Source: Waddlia chondrophila WSU 86-1044 (GTDB lineage: Bacteria; Chlamydiota; Chlamydiia; Chlamydiales; CAMCWV01). Taken from it: DNA of 64,000 nt. Below, in pieces: positions 1-6,760 of this stretch (positions are counted from its first letter, which is position 1; each line of letters starts with the position of its first letter). The translations under genes were made by a program, and so were the position numbers. The notes under the pieces were generated by a model that worked only from the letters and a program-made list of their open reading frames with translations, had not been told where the DNA came from and searched no databases. The DNA lies in assembly GCA_945882915.1 (NCBI GenBank), contig CAMCWV010000009.1, forward strand, positions 1 to 64,000, written 5' to 3'.

Positions 1-118
1 GGGACCTGTCCTAGCTTTCATCAGTCCTCGACATGTCGAGGACTGTACGAAACTGTTGCTTGCTAAGGTTCAGAGGACTCGACATGTCGAGTCCTAACTA
101 AAGCGTTGGACAGGTCCC
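1..118. repeat. REP pair (BIME-like) inside an inverted repeat
   Basis: Two perfect 22-bp palindromes sharing the core CTCGACATGTCGAG lie at 23-44 and 74-95. They are enclosed by an 11-bp inverted repeat, GGGACCTGTCC at 1-11 and its complement at 108-118. The same unit recurs at 4040-4188 and 4324-4464, and single palindromes flank the RAYT gene. This is the organisation of REP/BIME elements mobilised by RAYT transposases. The element may continue to the left of the window. Confidence 0.8.
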
Positions 119-330
119 AGCACTCCAAAGAGCAACGCTAACGCTACGCTCCTACTGCTAGCTGACGCTCTAATTCCCCGCGCGCGTTAGCGAGCAGTGG
201 GATCGAGCAACGCTTACGCTACGCTCCTACTGCTAGCTGCCGCGTATAGGCGCTTTCCCATTTGATAATGTTTGCGCTGGGCGCTCTTTCACTGCAGCTT
301 ATTTTGGGTCACATTGCCTTTTAATTCGGG
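119..330. repeat. degenerate copies of the 25-bp repeat
   Basis: This gap holds two divergent copies of the unit GCTAACGCTACGCTCCTACT, near 131-155 and 205-235, separated by GC-rich sequence that also recurs around 4275-4320. No gene is seen. It is the left edge of the repeat field that surrounds the REP-associated transposase. Confidence 0.6.
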
Positions 331-343
331 GTGGGTGTATAGT
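314..343 (+). promoter_or_regulatory. possible sigma-70-type promoter for the first chaperone module
   Basis: TTGCCT at 314-319 and TATAGT at 338-343 are separated by 18 bp and lie about 75 bp upstream of the chaperone start at 420. This matches a housekeeping -35/-10 pair with one or two mismatches per box. It is read by eye only and could be chance in AT-rich sequence. Confidence 0.3.
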
Positions 344-419
344 AAAGTAAATAGTTTACTATGTCTTTCGAAAAGCTAATGCAGAAGTGTTAGAAACATC
401 CCCAGAAAAAGGAGGCCTG

Positions 420-920
420 ATGACAAAGCAGCATAAGTTAAAGCTAGAAGATTTGGAAAACCCAGCAAAGAAGGAGGAAGTAGGCAAGAGCGTTCATGAG
501 CACCTGCTCTCCGGTGGCACCATGCAAGACGTGCTAGGCTACACCGATGAAATGCTCGCCACCCGCTATAACGAAGCGCGTGACCACTTCATGAGAGAAG
601 ACTTCGAAAAAGCAGCAGAAGGCTTTAGCTATCTTGCCGCCCTCAACCATTACGAGGCCAAATACTGGCAAAGCCTGGGCACCACTCAGATGCACTGGGG
701 AGATGTTGTGAGCGCAATTAACAGCTACACAATTGCTACAGCCACAGACCCCACCAATCCAGAGTCTCTCTACTATGCAGCCAGATGCTTTATGGATTTA
801 GGCGACACAGAAGAGGCCCTAAACGCCCTCCAGGGGGTGGTTGAAATTGCTAAAGCAGGCGGTCATAAGTACCGCCCTCTCGAAGACAGAGCACAAGAGC
901 TCCTCAACACACTAAAGTAA
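420..920 (+). CDS. SycD/LcrH-type TPR chaperone (copy 1)
   Basis: A 166-aa protein made mainly of tetratricopeptide repeats, with the layout of class II type III secretion chaperones (SycD/LcrH/CesD). An N-terminal region (1-35) is followed by TPR-like helices such as ATRYNEARDHFMREDFEKAA and the motif LGTTQMHWGDVVSAINSY. Such chaperones sit in the cytoplasm and hold hydrophobic translocators before secretion. I chose ATG 420 because AAAAAGGAGG lies 4 nt upstream; a GTG at 387 in frame has no such site. The next gene starts 15 nt after the stop and encodes a protein with hydrophobic segments, the expected type of client. A second module with the same layout follows at 2073-3205. The family call is firm; the client is inferred from position. 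Confidence 0.82.
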   Translation: MTKQHKLKLEDLENPAKKEEVGKSVHEHLLSGGTMQDVLGYTDEMLATRYNEARDHFMREDFEKAAEGFSYLAALNHYEAKYWQSLGTTQMHWGDVVSAINSYTIATATDPTNPESLYYAARCFMDLGDTEEALNALQGVVEIAKAGGHKYRPLEDRAQELLNTLK

Positions 921-935
921 CAAGAGGGTATATTT

Positions 936-1637
936 ATGAGAGGTCCATCGAATCTAAGATTTTCAACAACAGGATCTGATCAATCTTCTATAGCCGGCGT
1001 GGGGGTGGAGCGACTGAGTACACAGGCAGCGGCTCACGCGGACTTTTATTCTGATACAAACGTGCAGAGTAGTGAGTCTCTGCAGATTCGGCCGCAACCC
1101 AGAGGACAGGGCACCCGGCCATTAAAGGAAAGGGTCATAGATGGCCTTAGGGATTTTGCGGAGCGCCATAAGGTTCTCCCGGGGAAAATCGGGAAGGTTC
1201 TTTTGTCGATAGCCGAAGCAGGCGTTAAGCTTGTCCCTAGGCTTATCGGATTGGTTATTGGCGGTCTTTTGGGTGCTGCTTTGGGCATTGTGCTCTGGGC
1301 GCCCCTTGCAGATAGGACGATCAAGGAAATTAAGGAAGGAGCTGTTAAAGGGCTTGGAGAGGTTGACGTTTCGCAGAAAGGCAGCATCACGGATAAACAG
1401 TGGAGCGATGTAAAGGGGCTTGCCAGAGTTAAGGCGCAGGCAGCGATGTGTTTAGCGACTGTGGGCATGCCACTTATCGTGGCTGGGGGTTTCGCTCTTA
1501 AAGGAAAGCAGGCTGCCGATAAGGCAGTTGATGCTGCCGGCGGAAAAATTCGAGATGCGTGCTATAAAGTAGCCAATGCCGTTGCTAGAGCCCGTTGCAT
1601 GCCTGAGAATTATGGAATAAGTATGCAAGAAGAATGA
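936..1637 (+). CDS. small hydrophobic-segment protein, putative type III client (copy 1)
   Basis: A 233-aa protein I do not recognise by name. Residues 1-65 are polar and probably unfolded. A strongly hydrophobic stretch lies at about 98-122 (LVPRLIGLVIGGLLGAALG) and a weaker one at 170-188; the tail is helical and basic. There is no classical signal peptide. It follows the TPR chaperone by 15 nt with SD AGAGGG upstream of ATG 936, so the two are probably one operon. It aligns by eye with the 204-aa protein at 2591: LLSIAEAGVK versus LLTLAEAAGK just before the hydrophobic segment, and AGGK...C...A...AR near the C-terminus. Inference: a secreted translocator or inclusion-membrane-type effector kept soluble by the upstream chaperone. 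It is shorter than canonical CopB/CopD translocators. Confidence 0.6.
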   Translation: MRGPSNLRFSTTGSDQSSIAGVGVERLSTQAAAHADFYSDTNVQSSESLQIRPQPRGQGTRPLKERVIDGLRDFAERHKVLPGKIGKVLLSIAEAGVKLVPRLIGLVIGGLLGAALGIVLWAPLADRTIKEIKEGAVKGLGEVDVSQKGSITDKQWSDVKGLARVKAQAAMCLATVGMPLIVAGGFALKGKQAADKAVDAAGGKIRDACYKVANAVARARCMPENYGISMQEE

Positions 1638-1650
1638 TAGTAATTATTTG

Positions 1651-1846
1651 TAATTACAGCCTTACAGGCTGAGATTTTATACAAAAGGCTTTAACTACTA
1701 TAAAAACACTTCGGCTTCTCAGGTTCAGCCTGAAGGGCTGAAAATGCAAACAGCGTAAGGGCGGCGCCCTGGGTATAAGCGAATATAGCCTACGCAGCCT
1801 GTAAGGCTGCTACTTCTTAAGAGGCTGTAATTGTGCGGACAATGCC
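1651..1846. repeat. CAGCCT/AGGCTG repeat cluster
   Basis: This intergenic stretch holds several short inverted motifs, such as CAGCCTTACAGGCTG, TCAGCCTGAAGGGCTGA and GCAGCCTGTAAGGCTGC, joined by a conserved GGGCGGCGCCCTGGGTATA. The same assembly recurs at 6477-6741 and 19194-19477, and short versions at 9721-9786, 17511-17565 and 37487-37556. It separates the two chaperone modules. No coding potential is seen; the remaining bases to 2036 show nothing recognisable. Confidence 0.75.
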
Positions 1847-2072
1847 ATATTTTTGAGGGATTTTATCTCTACCAAAGGAGGTCGCAATCACTTAAAAAAT
1901 TGAGCAGAAAAACAGAGAGATTATAATTTTTATTGCTGTTTTTTATTTGTTGGCTTATGCGTCTCATTTACATGTGTTGCTCACACAGTTAAAATTTTAA
2001 TGTGGCAGAGGGGCTTCCCTCTTTCACATTGCAGCAGTGGACCTAAACTTTCGAATCGAAAAAGGAGAAACA

Positions 2073-2567
2073 ATGGCACAAAAGACGTTAACGCTGGAAG
2101 AGATTGCAAATCCAGCTCTCAGTAGCAAAAACGCCCCTATCCTCGCCGACCTGCTTGGACGCGGTGAAACTTTCCAGACGATCTTCAAGATCAGTCAAGA
2201 AGATATGGAAGCTCGTTACGGCGAGGCTTGTCATCTGCTAGAGCGTGAACGTTGGAATGATGCGGTACCTGCGTTTACATTCTTGGTGTGCTTGCAGCCT
2301 TACGACGCTCGTTTTTGGTTTGGACTGGGTGCTGCGCAAACAAATGCTGCTGACCCCATAGGCGCGATCAGTACTTATGCAATTGCAGCTTCGATGGCTC
2401 CCGAAAATCCATATTCCTACTTCCATATGGCCTCTAGCTTCCTAGCGCTTGGCCAAAAAGAAGATGCTGCTGGCTGTTTAAAGATGGCCCGCGACACTGC
2501 AAGAAAAGATCCCACATTCCGTCATCTTGAAGACAAATGTGACGCGCTACTTAAAAAACTAAAATAA
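2073..2567 (+). CDS. SycD/LcrH-type TPR chaperone (copy 2)
   Basis: A 164-aa TPR protein paralogous to the one at 420. Both begin with a similar stretch (TLTLEEIANPAL versus KLKLEDLENPAK) and share MEARYGEACHLLERERWNDA-type repeats and a lysine/leucine-rich end (LLKKLK versus LLNTLK). I chose ATG 2073, which has AAAGGAG 5 nt upstream, over ATG 2037. By family it is a cytoplasmic class II type III secretion chaperone. The next gene begins 23 nt downstream and is the paralogue of the client-like gene of module 1. The duplication therefore covers a chaperone-client pair. Confidence 0.82.
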   Translation: MAQKTLTLEEIANPALSSKNAPILADLLGRGETFQTIFKISQEDMEARYGEACHLLERERWNDAVPAFTFLVCLQPYDARFWFGLGAAQTNAADPIGAISTYAIAASMAPENPYSYFHMASSFLALGQKEDAAGCLKMARDTARKDPTFRHLEDKCDALLKKLK

Positions 2568-2590
2568 TAATAATTTAGGAGATACATTTT

Positions 2591-3205
2591 ATGGAACAAT
2601 TTGGCGCATCCGGAGCAGGCGGAAGTAGTCCTGTATTCGAAAGTAGCGTAAAGGGCCAAGATTCAACATTGTCTCAAGGGCAAGTCGCCACAGCCCCAAA
2701 TGGCAAAATCGGGACCTGGTTGAGAGGCCTCAAAGCGAGCTTTACAAGCTTTTTTTCAAGTAGAAGAGCAGACGCAGATAGCGCAGATGCTGCCTCATAT
2801 AGAACAACAATAAAAGAAAGGCTTACCGCCTTTGGCGCGAGCGCTAAAGCGTTAGGTGGAAGGTTCGTTGCGGCTAGCGGCGACGGCCTGAAGGCCGTTG
2901 GCGCCTTCCTGCTGACCTTAGCAGAAGCAGCAGGCAAGGGCACGCAGCTCCTTTTCTTCGGCATCCTCTTCGCCGTCGGCAGCGCCTTAATGGGCGGCTA
3001 CACCGCAGGTAAACAGCATCAGCCGAGAGAGGGAACAGGCAAGATGAAAGACGTTGGTGCTCGACTTGTCGCCGCTTTTGAGGGATTTAAGGAGGAGGGT
3101 GGAAAGGGCTTAACAGCCGGTGGGAAGTGGATGCAGACCGTCTGCACAATGGCTAAAGAAGCTATCCAGGCTCGCCGAGCTGCTGCTAATGCTGCTGATG
3201 ATTGA
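2591..3205 (+). CDS. small hydrophobic-segment protein, putative type III client (copy 2)
   Basis: A 204-aa protein paralogous to the product of 936-1637. Residues 1-75 are Ser/Gly/Ala-rich and probably disordered. One hydrophobic segment lies at about 117-136 (GTQLLFFGILFAVGSALMGG), followed by a helical basic tail ending ARRAAANAADD. No signal peptide is visible. ATG 2591 is preceded by TTAGGAGAT. The gene directly follows its TPR chaperone and ends before an intrinsic terminator at 3243-3278, so the pair forms a compact transcription unit. A single hydrophobic segment resembles minor translocators or membrane-inserted effectors, but no named family is recognised. Confidence 0.6.
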   Translation: MEQFGASGAGGSSPVFESSVKGQDSTLSQGQVATAPNGKIGTWLRGLKASFTSFFSSRRADADSADAASYRTTIKERLTAFGASAKALGGRFVAASGDGLKAVGAFLLTLAEAAGKGTQLLFFGILFAVGSALMGGYTAGKQHQPREGTGKMKDVGARLVAAFEGFKEEGGKGLTAGGKWMQTVCTMAKEAIQARRAAANAADD

Positions 3206-3242
3206 GAGGGGTAATCATAGCCAGCTTTCGTCCCTAAAGACA

Positions 3243-3278
3243 AAGGCCAGAGGAGCTCCCGCTCCCCTGGCCTTTTTG
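3243..3278 (+). terminator. intrinsic terminator after module 2
   Basis: AAGGCCAG at 3243-3250 pairs with CTGGCCTT near 3267-3274, extended by GGAGC/GCTCC with one internal mismatch, and is followed by a T-run. It ends the chaperone-client operon. The right arm with its T-run, CTCCCCTGGCCTTTT, is found again at about 4604-4621 without a left arm, showing that this segment has been copied into the repeat field. Confidence 0.75.
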
Positions 3279-3309
3279 TTTCCTGCGCCCATCAGCTCGC
3301 AGTAGGATC

Positions 3310-3378
3310 GAGCAATGCTCGATCTTTGGAGTGCTGGGACAAATCCAACGCTTTGTTAGGACTCGACATGTCGAGTCC
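3310..3378. repeat. REP palindrome 3' of the RAYT gene
   Basis: A perfect 20-bp palindrome around CTCGACATGTCGAG lies at 3359-3378, preceded by the conserved module TTTGGAGTGCTGGGAC. It sits about 40 bp beyond the RAYT stop codon. The 146-bp stretch 3353-3498, which includes this REP and the RAYT 3' end, is duplicated at 4700-4845. Confidence 0.75.
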
Positions 3379-3418
3379 ACTCAATCTTAGCAAACCATCG
3401 TCCTCCCTCCCGCCCTTA

Positions 3419-3949
3419 CTAAAAGTCGTCGATGATATTAACGGTATCTGTTTTAAAGCTTTGAATGGATTTGAAGTAAGCGGCTGTTGCGCTCTTTGCA
3501 AACCAGGCCGCGGAGCACCAGTCGTATAGGACAGCATTTTCCACAAAGCCGTGTTTCACGGGGTTATTCATTACGTAATTTAAACGAGAGAGATAAGAGG
3601 CTGAGAAGGTGAGCTTTGAATCCCAAAATTCATACCAAACCTTTCGGCCCGGCATTCCTTGTAAAGCGTTTAACTGCTTTGCAGATGCGGCATGAAGGTG
3701 TGAGACGAATTGCTTTAAGCTTTTTGGGACTTCCTTAGACTGTGCGATGAAATGGTAGTGATTGGGGAAAATAGACCATGCTTCTAATTTCCATTTGTAG
3801 CGGTCTGCAAGCTCAAATAGTAGCGCTTGCATGAGATCGCGCTCGGCAGGAGTCTTAAATAGAGGCACCCTTTTGTGAGTTGCCGCTGTAATCATGTACG
3901 AGCATTCTTTATTGAAGAGATGTGGTGGAGCGTGCGGCCAAGAGGTCAT
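3419..3949 (-). CDS. REP-associated tyrosine transposase (RAYT, Y1_Tnp/TnpA-REP family)
   Basis: A 176-aa Y1-type HUH endonuclease. The N-terminal strand (CSYMITAATHKRVPLF) and the HUH motif at about 63-66 (NHYH) followed by FIAQ are typical. The likely catalytic tyrosine is Y125 in LNYVMNNPVKHGFV. By family, TnpA-REP proteins cleave single-stranded DNA at REP hairpins and drive REP/BIME dispersal; they are usually single-copy domesticated genes. Here the gene is flanked on both sides by REP palindromes of one type (3359-3378, 4078-4099, 4129-4150, 4358-4379 and others), forming a typical REPtron. No clear SD precedes ATG 3949. A 3' fragment of the gene recurs at 4766-4845. Confidence 0.85.
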   Translation of the reverse strand: MTSWPHAPPHLFNKECSYMITAATHKRVPLFKTPAERDLMQALLFELADRYKWKLEAWSIFPNHYHFIAQSKEVPKSLKQFVSHLHAASAKQLNALQGMPGRKVWYEFWDSKLTFSASYLSRLNYVMNNPVKHGFVENAVLYDWCSAAWFAKSATAAYFKSIQSFKTDTVNIIDDF

Positions 3950-4039
3950 CGCTACTTAATAGCATAACAAATTAAGGTGAATCAACACGAATGTCGCTTT
4001 AATAAGAGTTAGCTAGCAGTAGGAGCGAGCGTAAGCGAA

Positions 4040-4188
4040 GCTCTTTGGAGTGCTGGGACAAGTCCAACGCTTTCATCAGTCCTCGACATGTCGAGGACTG
4101 TACGAAACGGTTGCTTGCTAAGGCTCAGAGGACTCGACATGTCGAGTCCTAACTAAAGCTAGGACAGGTCCCAGCACTCCAAAGAGCA
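4040..4188. repeat. REP pair (BIME-like)
   Basis: Palindromes at 4078-4099 and 4129-4150 are enclosed by the long inverted repeat GCTCTTTGGAGTGCTGGGAC (4040-4059) and its complement (4169-4188). The interior linker TGTACGAAACGGTTGCTTGC matches the linker at 1-118 with one change. It lies 90 bp upstream of the RAYT start. Confidence 0.8.
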
Positions 4189-4189
4189 A

Positions 4190-4264
4190 CGCTAACGCTA
4201 CGCTCCTACTGCTTCGCTAACGCTACGCTCCTACTGCTTCGCTGCCGCTACGCTCCTACTGCTT
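4190..4264. repeat. 25-bp tandem repeat, 3 units
   Basis: Three head-to-tail copies of a 25-bp unit, CGCTAACGCTACGCTCCTAC plus TGCTT, at 4190-4214, 4215-4239 and 4240-4264; the third has CGCTGCCG at the start. Units follow each other without spacers, so this is not a CRISPR array. The array abuts the right end of the REP pair. Confidence 0.85.
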
Positions 4265-4323
4265 CGCTAACGCTCTAATTCCCCGCGCGCGTTAGCGAGC
4301 AGTGGGATCGAGCAACGCTCGAT

Positions 4324-4464
4324 CTTTGGAGTGCTGGGACATGTCCTAGCTTTCATCAGTCCTCGACATGTCGAGGACTGTACGAAACTGTAGCTTGCTA
4401 AGGTTGAATGGACTCGACATGTCGAGTCCTAACAAAGCTAGGACAAGTCCCAGCACTCCAAAGA
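4324..4464. repeat. REP pair (BIME-like)
   Basis: Palindromes at 4358-4379 and 4410-4429 (the second trimmed to 20 bp) are enclosed by the same TTTGGAGTGCTGGGAC inverted repeat as the other pairs. The linker differs slightly (AGGTTGAATGG instead of AGGTTCAGAGG). Confidence 0.8.
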
Positions 4465-4468
4465 GCTT

Positions 4469-4568
4469 CGCTTGCGCTACGCTCCTACTGCTTCGCTTGC
4501 GCTACGCTCCTACTGCTTCGCTTGCGCTACGCTCCTACTGCTTCGCTTGCGCTACGCTCCTACTGCTT
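4469..4568. repeat. 25-bp tandem repeat, 4 units
   Basis: Four identical 25-bp units beginning CGCTTGCGCTACGCTCCTAC, at 4469-4493, 4494-4518, 4519-4543 and 4544-4568. They differ from the arrays at 4190 and 4941 in reading CTTGCG rather than CTAACG, so this array was homogenised on its own. It again follows a REP pair directly. Confidence 0.85.
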
Positions 4569-4699
4569 CGCTAACGCGTATAGGCGCTTTGCGCTCTCGC
4601 CGCTCGCTCCCCTGGCCTTTTCGTTTCCCCCACCGCGTCAGCTAGCAGTAGGAGCGAGCGTAAGCGAAGCTCTTTGGAGTGCTGGGACATGTCCTAGCT

Positions 4700-4845
4700 T
4701 TGTTAGGACTCGACATGTCGAGTCCACTCAATCTTAGCAAATCATCGTCCTCCCTCCCGCCCTTACTAAAAGTCGTCGATGATATTAACGGTATCTGTTT
4801 TAAAGCTTTGAATGGATTTGAAGTAAGCGGCTGTTGCGCTCTTTG
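4700..4845 (-). pseudogene. duplicated 3' fragment of the RAYT gene with its REP
   Basis: These 146 bp repeat 3353-3498 with a single difference seen (CAAATC for CAAACC). They include the REP palindrome (4706-4725) and the last 26 codons plus stop of the RAYT (4766-4845). Similarity stops inside the codon run at CTCTTTG, where the sequence switches to GAGGACTGTACG, the linker of a REP pair. The fragment is a broken gene copy joined at a REP sequence. Confidence 0.85.
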
Positions 4846-4937
4846 AGGACTGTACGAAACTGTAGCTTGCTAAGGTTGAATGGACTCGACATGTCGAGCC
4901 CTAACAAAGCTAGGACAAGTCCCAGCACTCCAAAGAG
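4845..4937. repeat. partial REP pair
   Basis: This holds a REP linker (GACTGTACGAAACTGTAGC) and one imperfect palindrome at 4882-4901 (GAGCCC instead of GAGTCC), then the outer inverted-repeat arm GTCCCAGCACTCCAAAGAGC. The left palindrome has been replaced by the RAYT fragment. Confidence 0.7.
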
Positions 4938-4940
4938 CTT

Positions 4941-5140
4941 CGCTAACGCTACGCTCCTACTGCTTCGCTAACGCTTAGCTCCTACTGCTTCGCTAACGCT
5001 ACGCTCCTACTGCTTCGCTAACGCTACGCTCCTACTGCTTCGCTAACGCTACGCTCCTACTGCTTCGCTAACGCTTAGCTCCTACTGCTTCGCTAACGCT
5101 TAGCTCCTACTGCTTCGCTAACGCTTAGCTCCTACTGCTT
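4941..5140. repeat. 25-bp tandem repeat, 8 units
   Basis: Eight contiguous 25-bp units, starting at 4941 and every 25 bp to 5140. Two variants alternate irregularly: CGCTAACGCTACGCTCC and CGCTAACGCTTAGCTCC. The array ends about 60 bp before the CCA-adding enzyme gene, so any promoter for that gene must lie in or next to it. Confidence 0.88.
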
Positions 5141-5198
5141 TGCTGCCGCTCGCTTCCTTCGGCTTTTTTGTTTTTGCTGGTCGTGGTAGGATGGGGGA

Positions 5199-6413
5199 AT
5201 GGATGTTTATAAAGCGGCAAAAGCAATTGTTGAGAAGCTGGTCTCGAAGGGGCACATTGCCTACTTTGCTGGGGGATGGGTGCGCGACTATCTTTTGGGA
5301 AAGCCTTCAAGCGATATTGACATCGCAACGAGCGCGACCCCTGAGCAGGTGATGGCCCTCTTCCCACGAACAGTTCCTGTAGGGATCTCTTTTGGAGTGG
5401 TGCTGGTCGTTATTGGCGAGCATCCCTTTGAGGTCGCCACCTTCCGCCTTGATGGGGGTTATGTTGATGGGCGCCGTCCAGAAAGCATCGAGCTCTCGAC
5501 ACCAGAAGAAGACGCAATCCGCCGCGACTTCACCATTAACGGAATGTTTTACGACCCCCGTACTGAACATGTTTACGACTATGTAAAGGGGCGTCAGGAC
5601 CTTCAAAACAAGATTATCCGAGCGATCGGAAATCCACACGAGCGTTTCCGTGAGGACAGGCTCCGGATGGTGCGCGCTGTCCGTTTTGCTGCCCGTCTTG
5701 ACTTCGCGCTAGACCCAGACACCGAGCAGGCAATTGTTGAGCACGCCCCTACGCTTTTCCCGGCTGTTGCTATGGAGAGGATCTGGCAAGAGCTTGTAAA
5801 GATCGTTGAGAACGGAAGGGCTGCCTGGGCATTCGTAAAAATGCACGAGCTTGGCCTTCTCCAAGAGATCTTTCCAGAGCTCAAAGTAGTCTCTAATGCA
5901 GAGATCAAAAAAATGGTGGCAGCTTACGCGCGCTTTCCAAAAGAGGCTCCAGAAATTGCGTGGGTGGTGGCGCTGTTTCCCGAGGTCTCTTTGGAAGGGC
6001 AGCTTGCGCTTTGTGAGAGGCTGAAAATCTCTACGGCAGACAGCAGGTTTGTGTTGTTCCTGTGGGAGACGCGTGAGAGGGTTTTAAGAAACGAAGTTGG
6101 CGATGTCGAGTGGGTGTATTTCTATGCGGATGCCAGAGCGAAACTATCTTTAGAGGTGATTGCAGCGCGAATGGAGACAAGTGTCTCTGAGGCGTTTTTA
6201 AAGACACATTTCGACAGGCAGTCACGTTTGCAGGCCCACATTAAACGTTTGCAGTCCAAACATCCTGTCGTGACATCACAGATGCTCCGCGCTCGCGGAG
6301 TAACCCCCGGCAAGCTCATGGGCGACCTTCTTCGCGAGGCCGAAAAGCTCGCCATCACGCGTAACCTCGACTCCCCAGAAGCCATCCTCGCCCTCCTGCT
6401 GCCTCATCCATAG
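5199..6413 (+). CDS. CCA-adding enzyme / poly(A) polymerase family nucleotidyltransferase
   Basis: A 404-aa class II nucleotidyltransferase. The head has GGWVRDYLLG (about 25-34) and the metal-binding DID (39-41), then RRDFTINGM and the neck motif RFREDRLRMVRAVRFAARLDF-like segment (broken here: RLRMVRAVRFAARLDF). The family adds CCA to tRNA 3' ends or poly(A) tails; the sequence alone does not settle which. The only tRNA in the window (13773-13846) lacks an encoded CCA, which favours a CCA-adding role in the organism. ATG 5199 has GGTAGGATGGGGG just upstream. Confidence 0.85.
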   Translation: MDVYKAAKAIVEKLVSKGHIAYFAGGWVRDYLLGKPSSDIDIATSATPEQVMALFPRTVPVGISFGVVLVVIGEHPFEVATFRLDGGYVDGRRPESIELSTPEEDAIRRDFTINGMFYDPRTEHVYDYVKGRQDLQNKIIRAIGNPHERFREDRLRMVRAVRFAARLDFALDPDTEQAIVEHAPTLFPAVAMERIWQELVKIVENGRAAWAFVKMHELGLLQEIFPELKVVSNAEIKKMVAAYARFPKEAPEIAWVVALFPEVSLEGQLALCERLKISTADSRFVLFLWETRERVLRNEVGDVEWVYFYADARAKLSLEVIAARMETSVSEAFLKTHFDRQSRLQAHIKRLQSKHPVVTSQMLRARGVTPGKLMGDLLREAEKLAITRNLDSPEAILALLLPHP

Positions 6414-6476
6414 CGGTAACTAAGCGGCGGAGCCGTGACAGATGCTAGTACAGCGTAAAGCAATTTCATTTAAGCT

Positions 6477-6741
6477 TTGCCCGCATAATCCCTATTGCAG
6501 CCTTACAGGCTGCGTAGGCTATATTCGCTTATACCCAGGGCGTTTCCCTGGGCTGTTTGCAATTTCAGCCTTTCAGGCTGAGATTTTATGCAAAAGAGCT
6601 TAGTTGCTATAAAATCGTCCCAGCTTCTCTAGTTCAGCCTGAAAGGCTGAAAATGCAAACAGCGTAAGGGCGGCGCCCTGGGTATAAGCGAATACAGCCT
6701 ATTGCAGCCTGTAAGGCTGCAATAGGGATTATGCGGGAGGC
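6477..6741. repeat. CAGCCT/AGGCTG composite repeat
   Basis: The ends form a long inverted repeat: CCCGCATAATCCCTATTGCA at the left and its complement TGCAATAGGGATTATGCGGG at the right. Inside are further CAGCCT...AGGCTG hairpins and two copies of the GCCCTGGGTATAAGCGAATA module in opposite orientation. The structure is a nested palindrome, closely related to 19096-19584. It lies between two convergent genes. Bases 6414-6476 contain only remnants of the outer module (GCGGAGCCGTGACAGATGCT). Confidence 0.8.
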
Positions 6742-6760
6742 GCCTTTAGCGGAAGTGTTA

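Noticed and set aside
1046-1468. 140-aa frame antisense to the first client gene
   Set aside because: Shadow frame with no SD; the plus-strand gene fits the chaperone-client layout.
4368-4737. Open frames across the 25-bp repeats
   Set aside because: They translate the tandem repeat into periodic LRYAPTAS-type peptides, have no SD, and shift with array length.
4190-5140. CRISPR array
   Set aside because: The 25-bp units are contiguous, with no unique spacers and no cas genes nearby.
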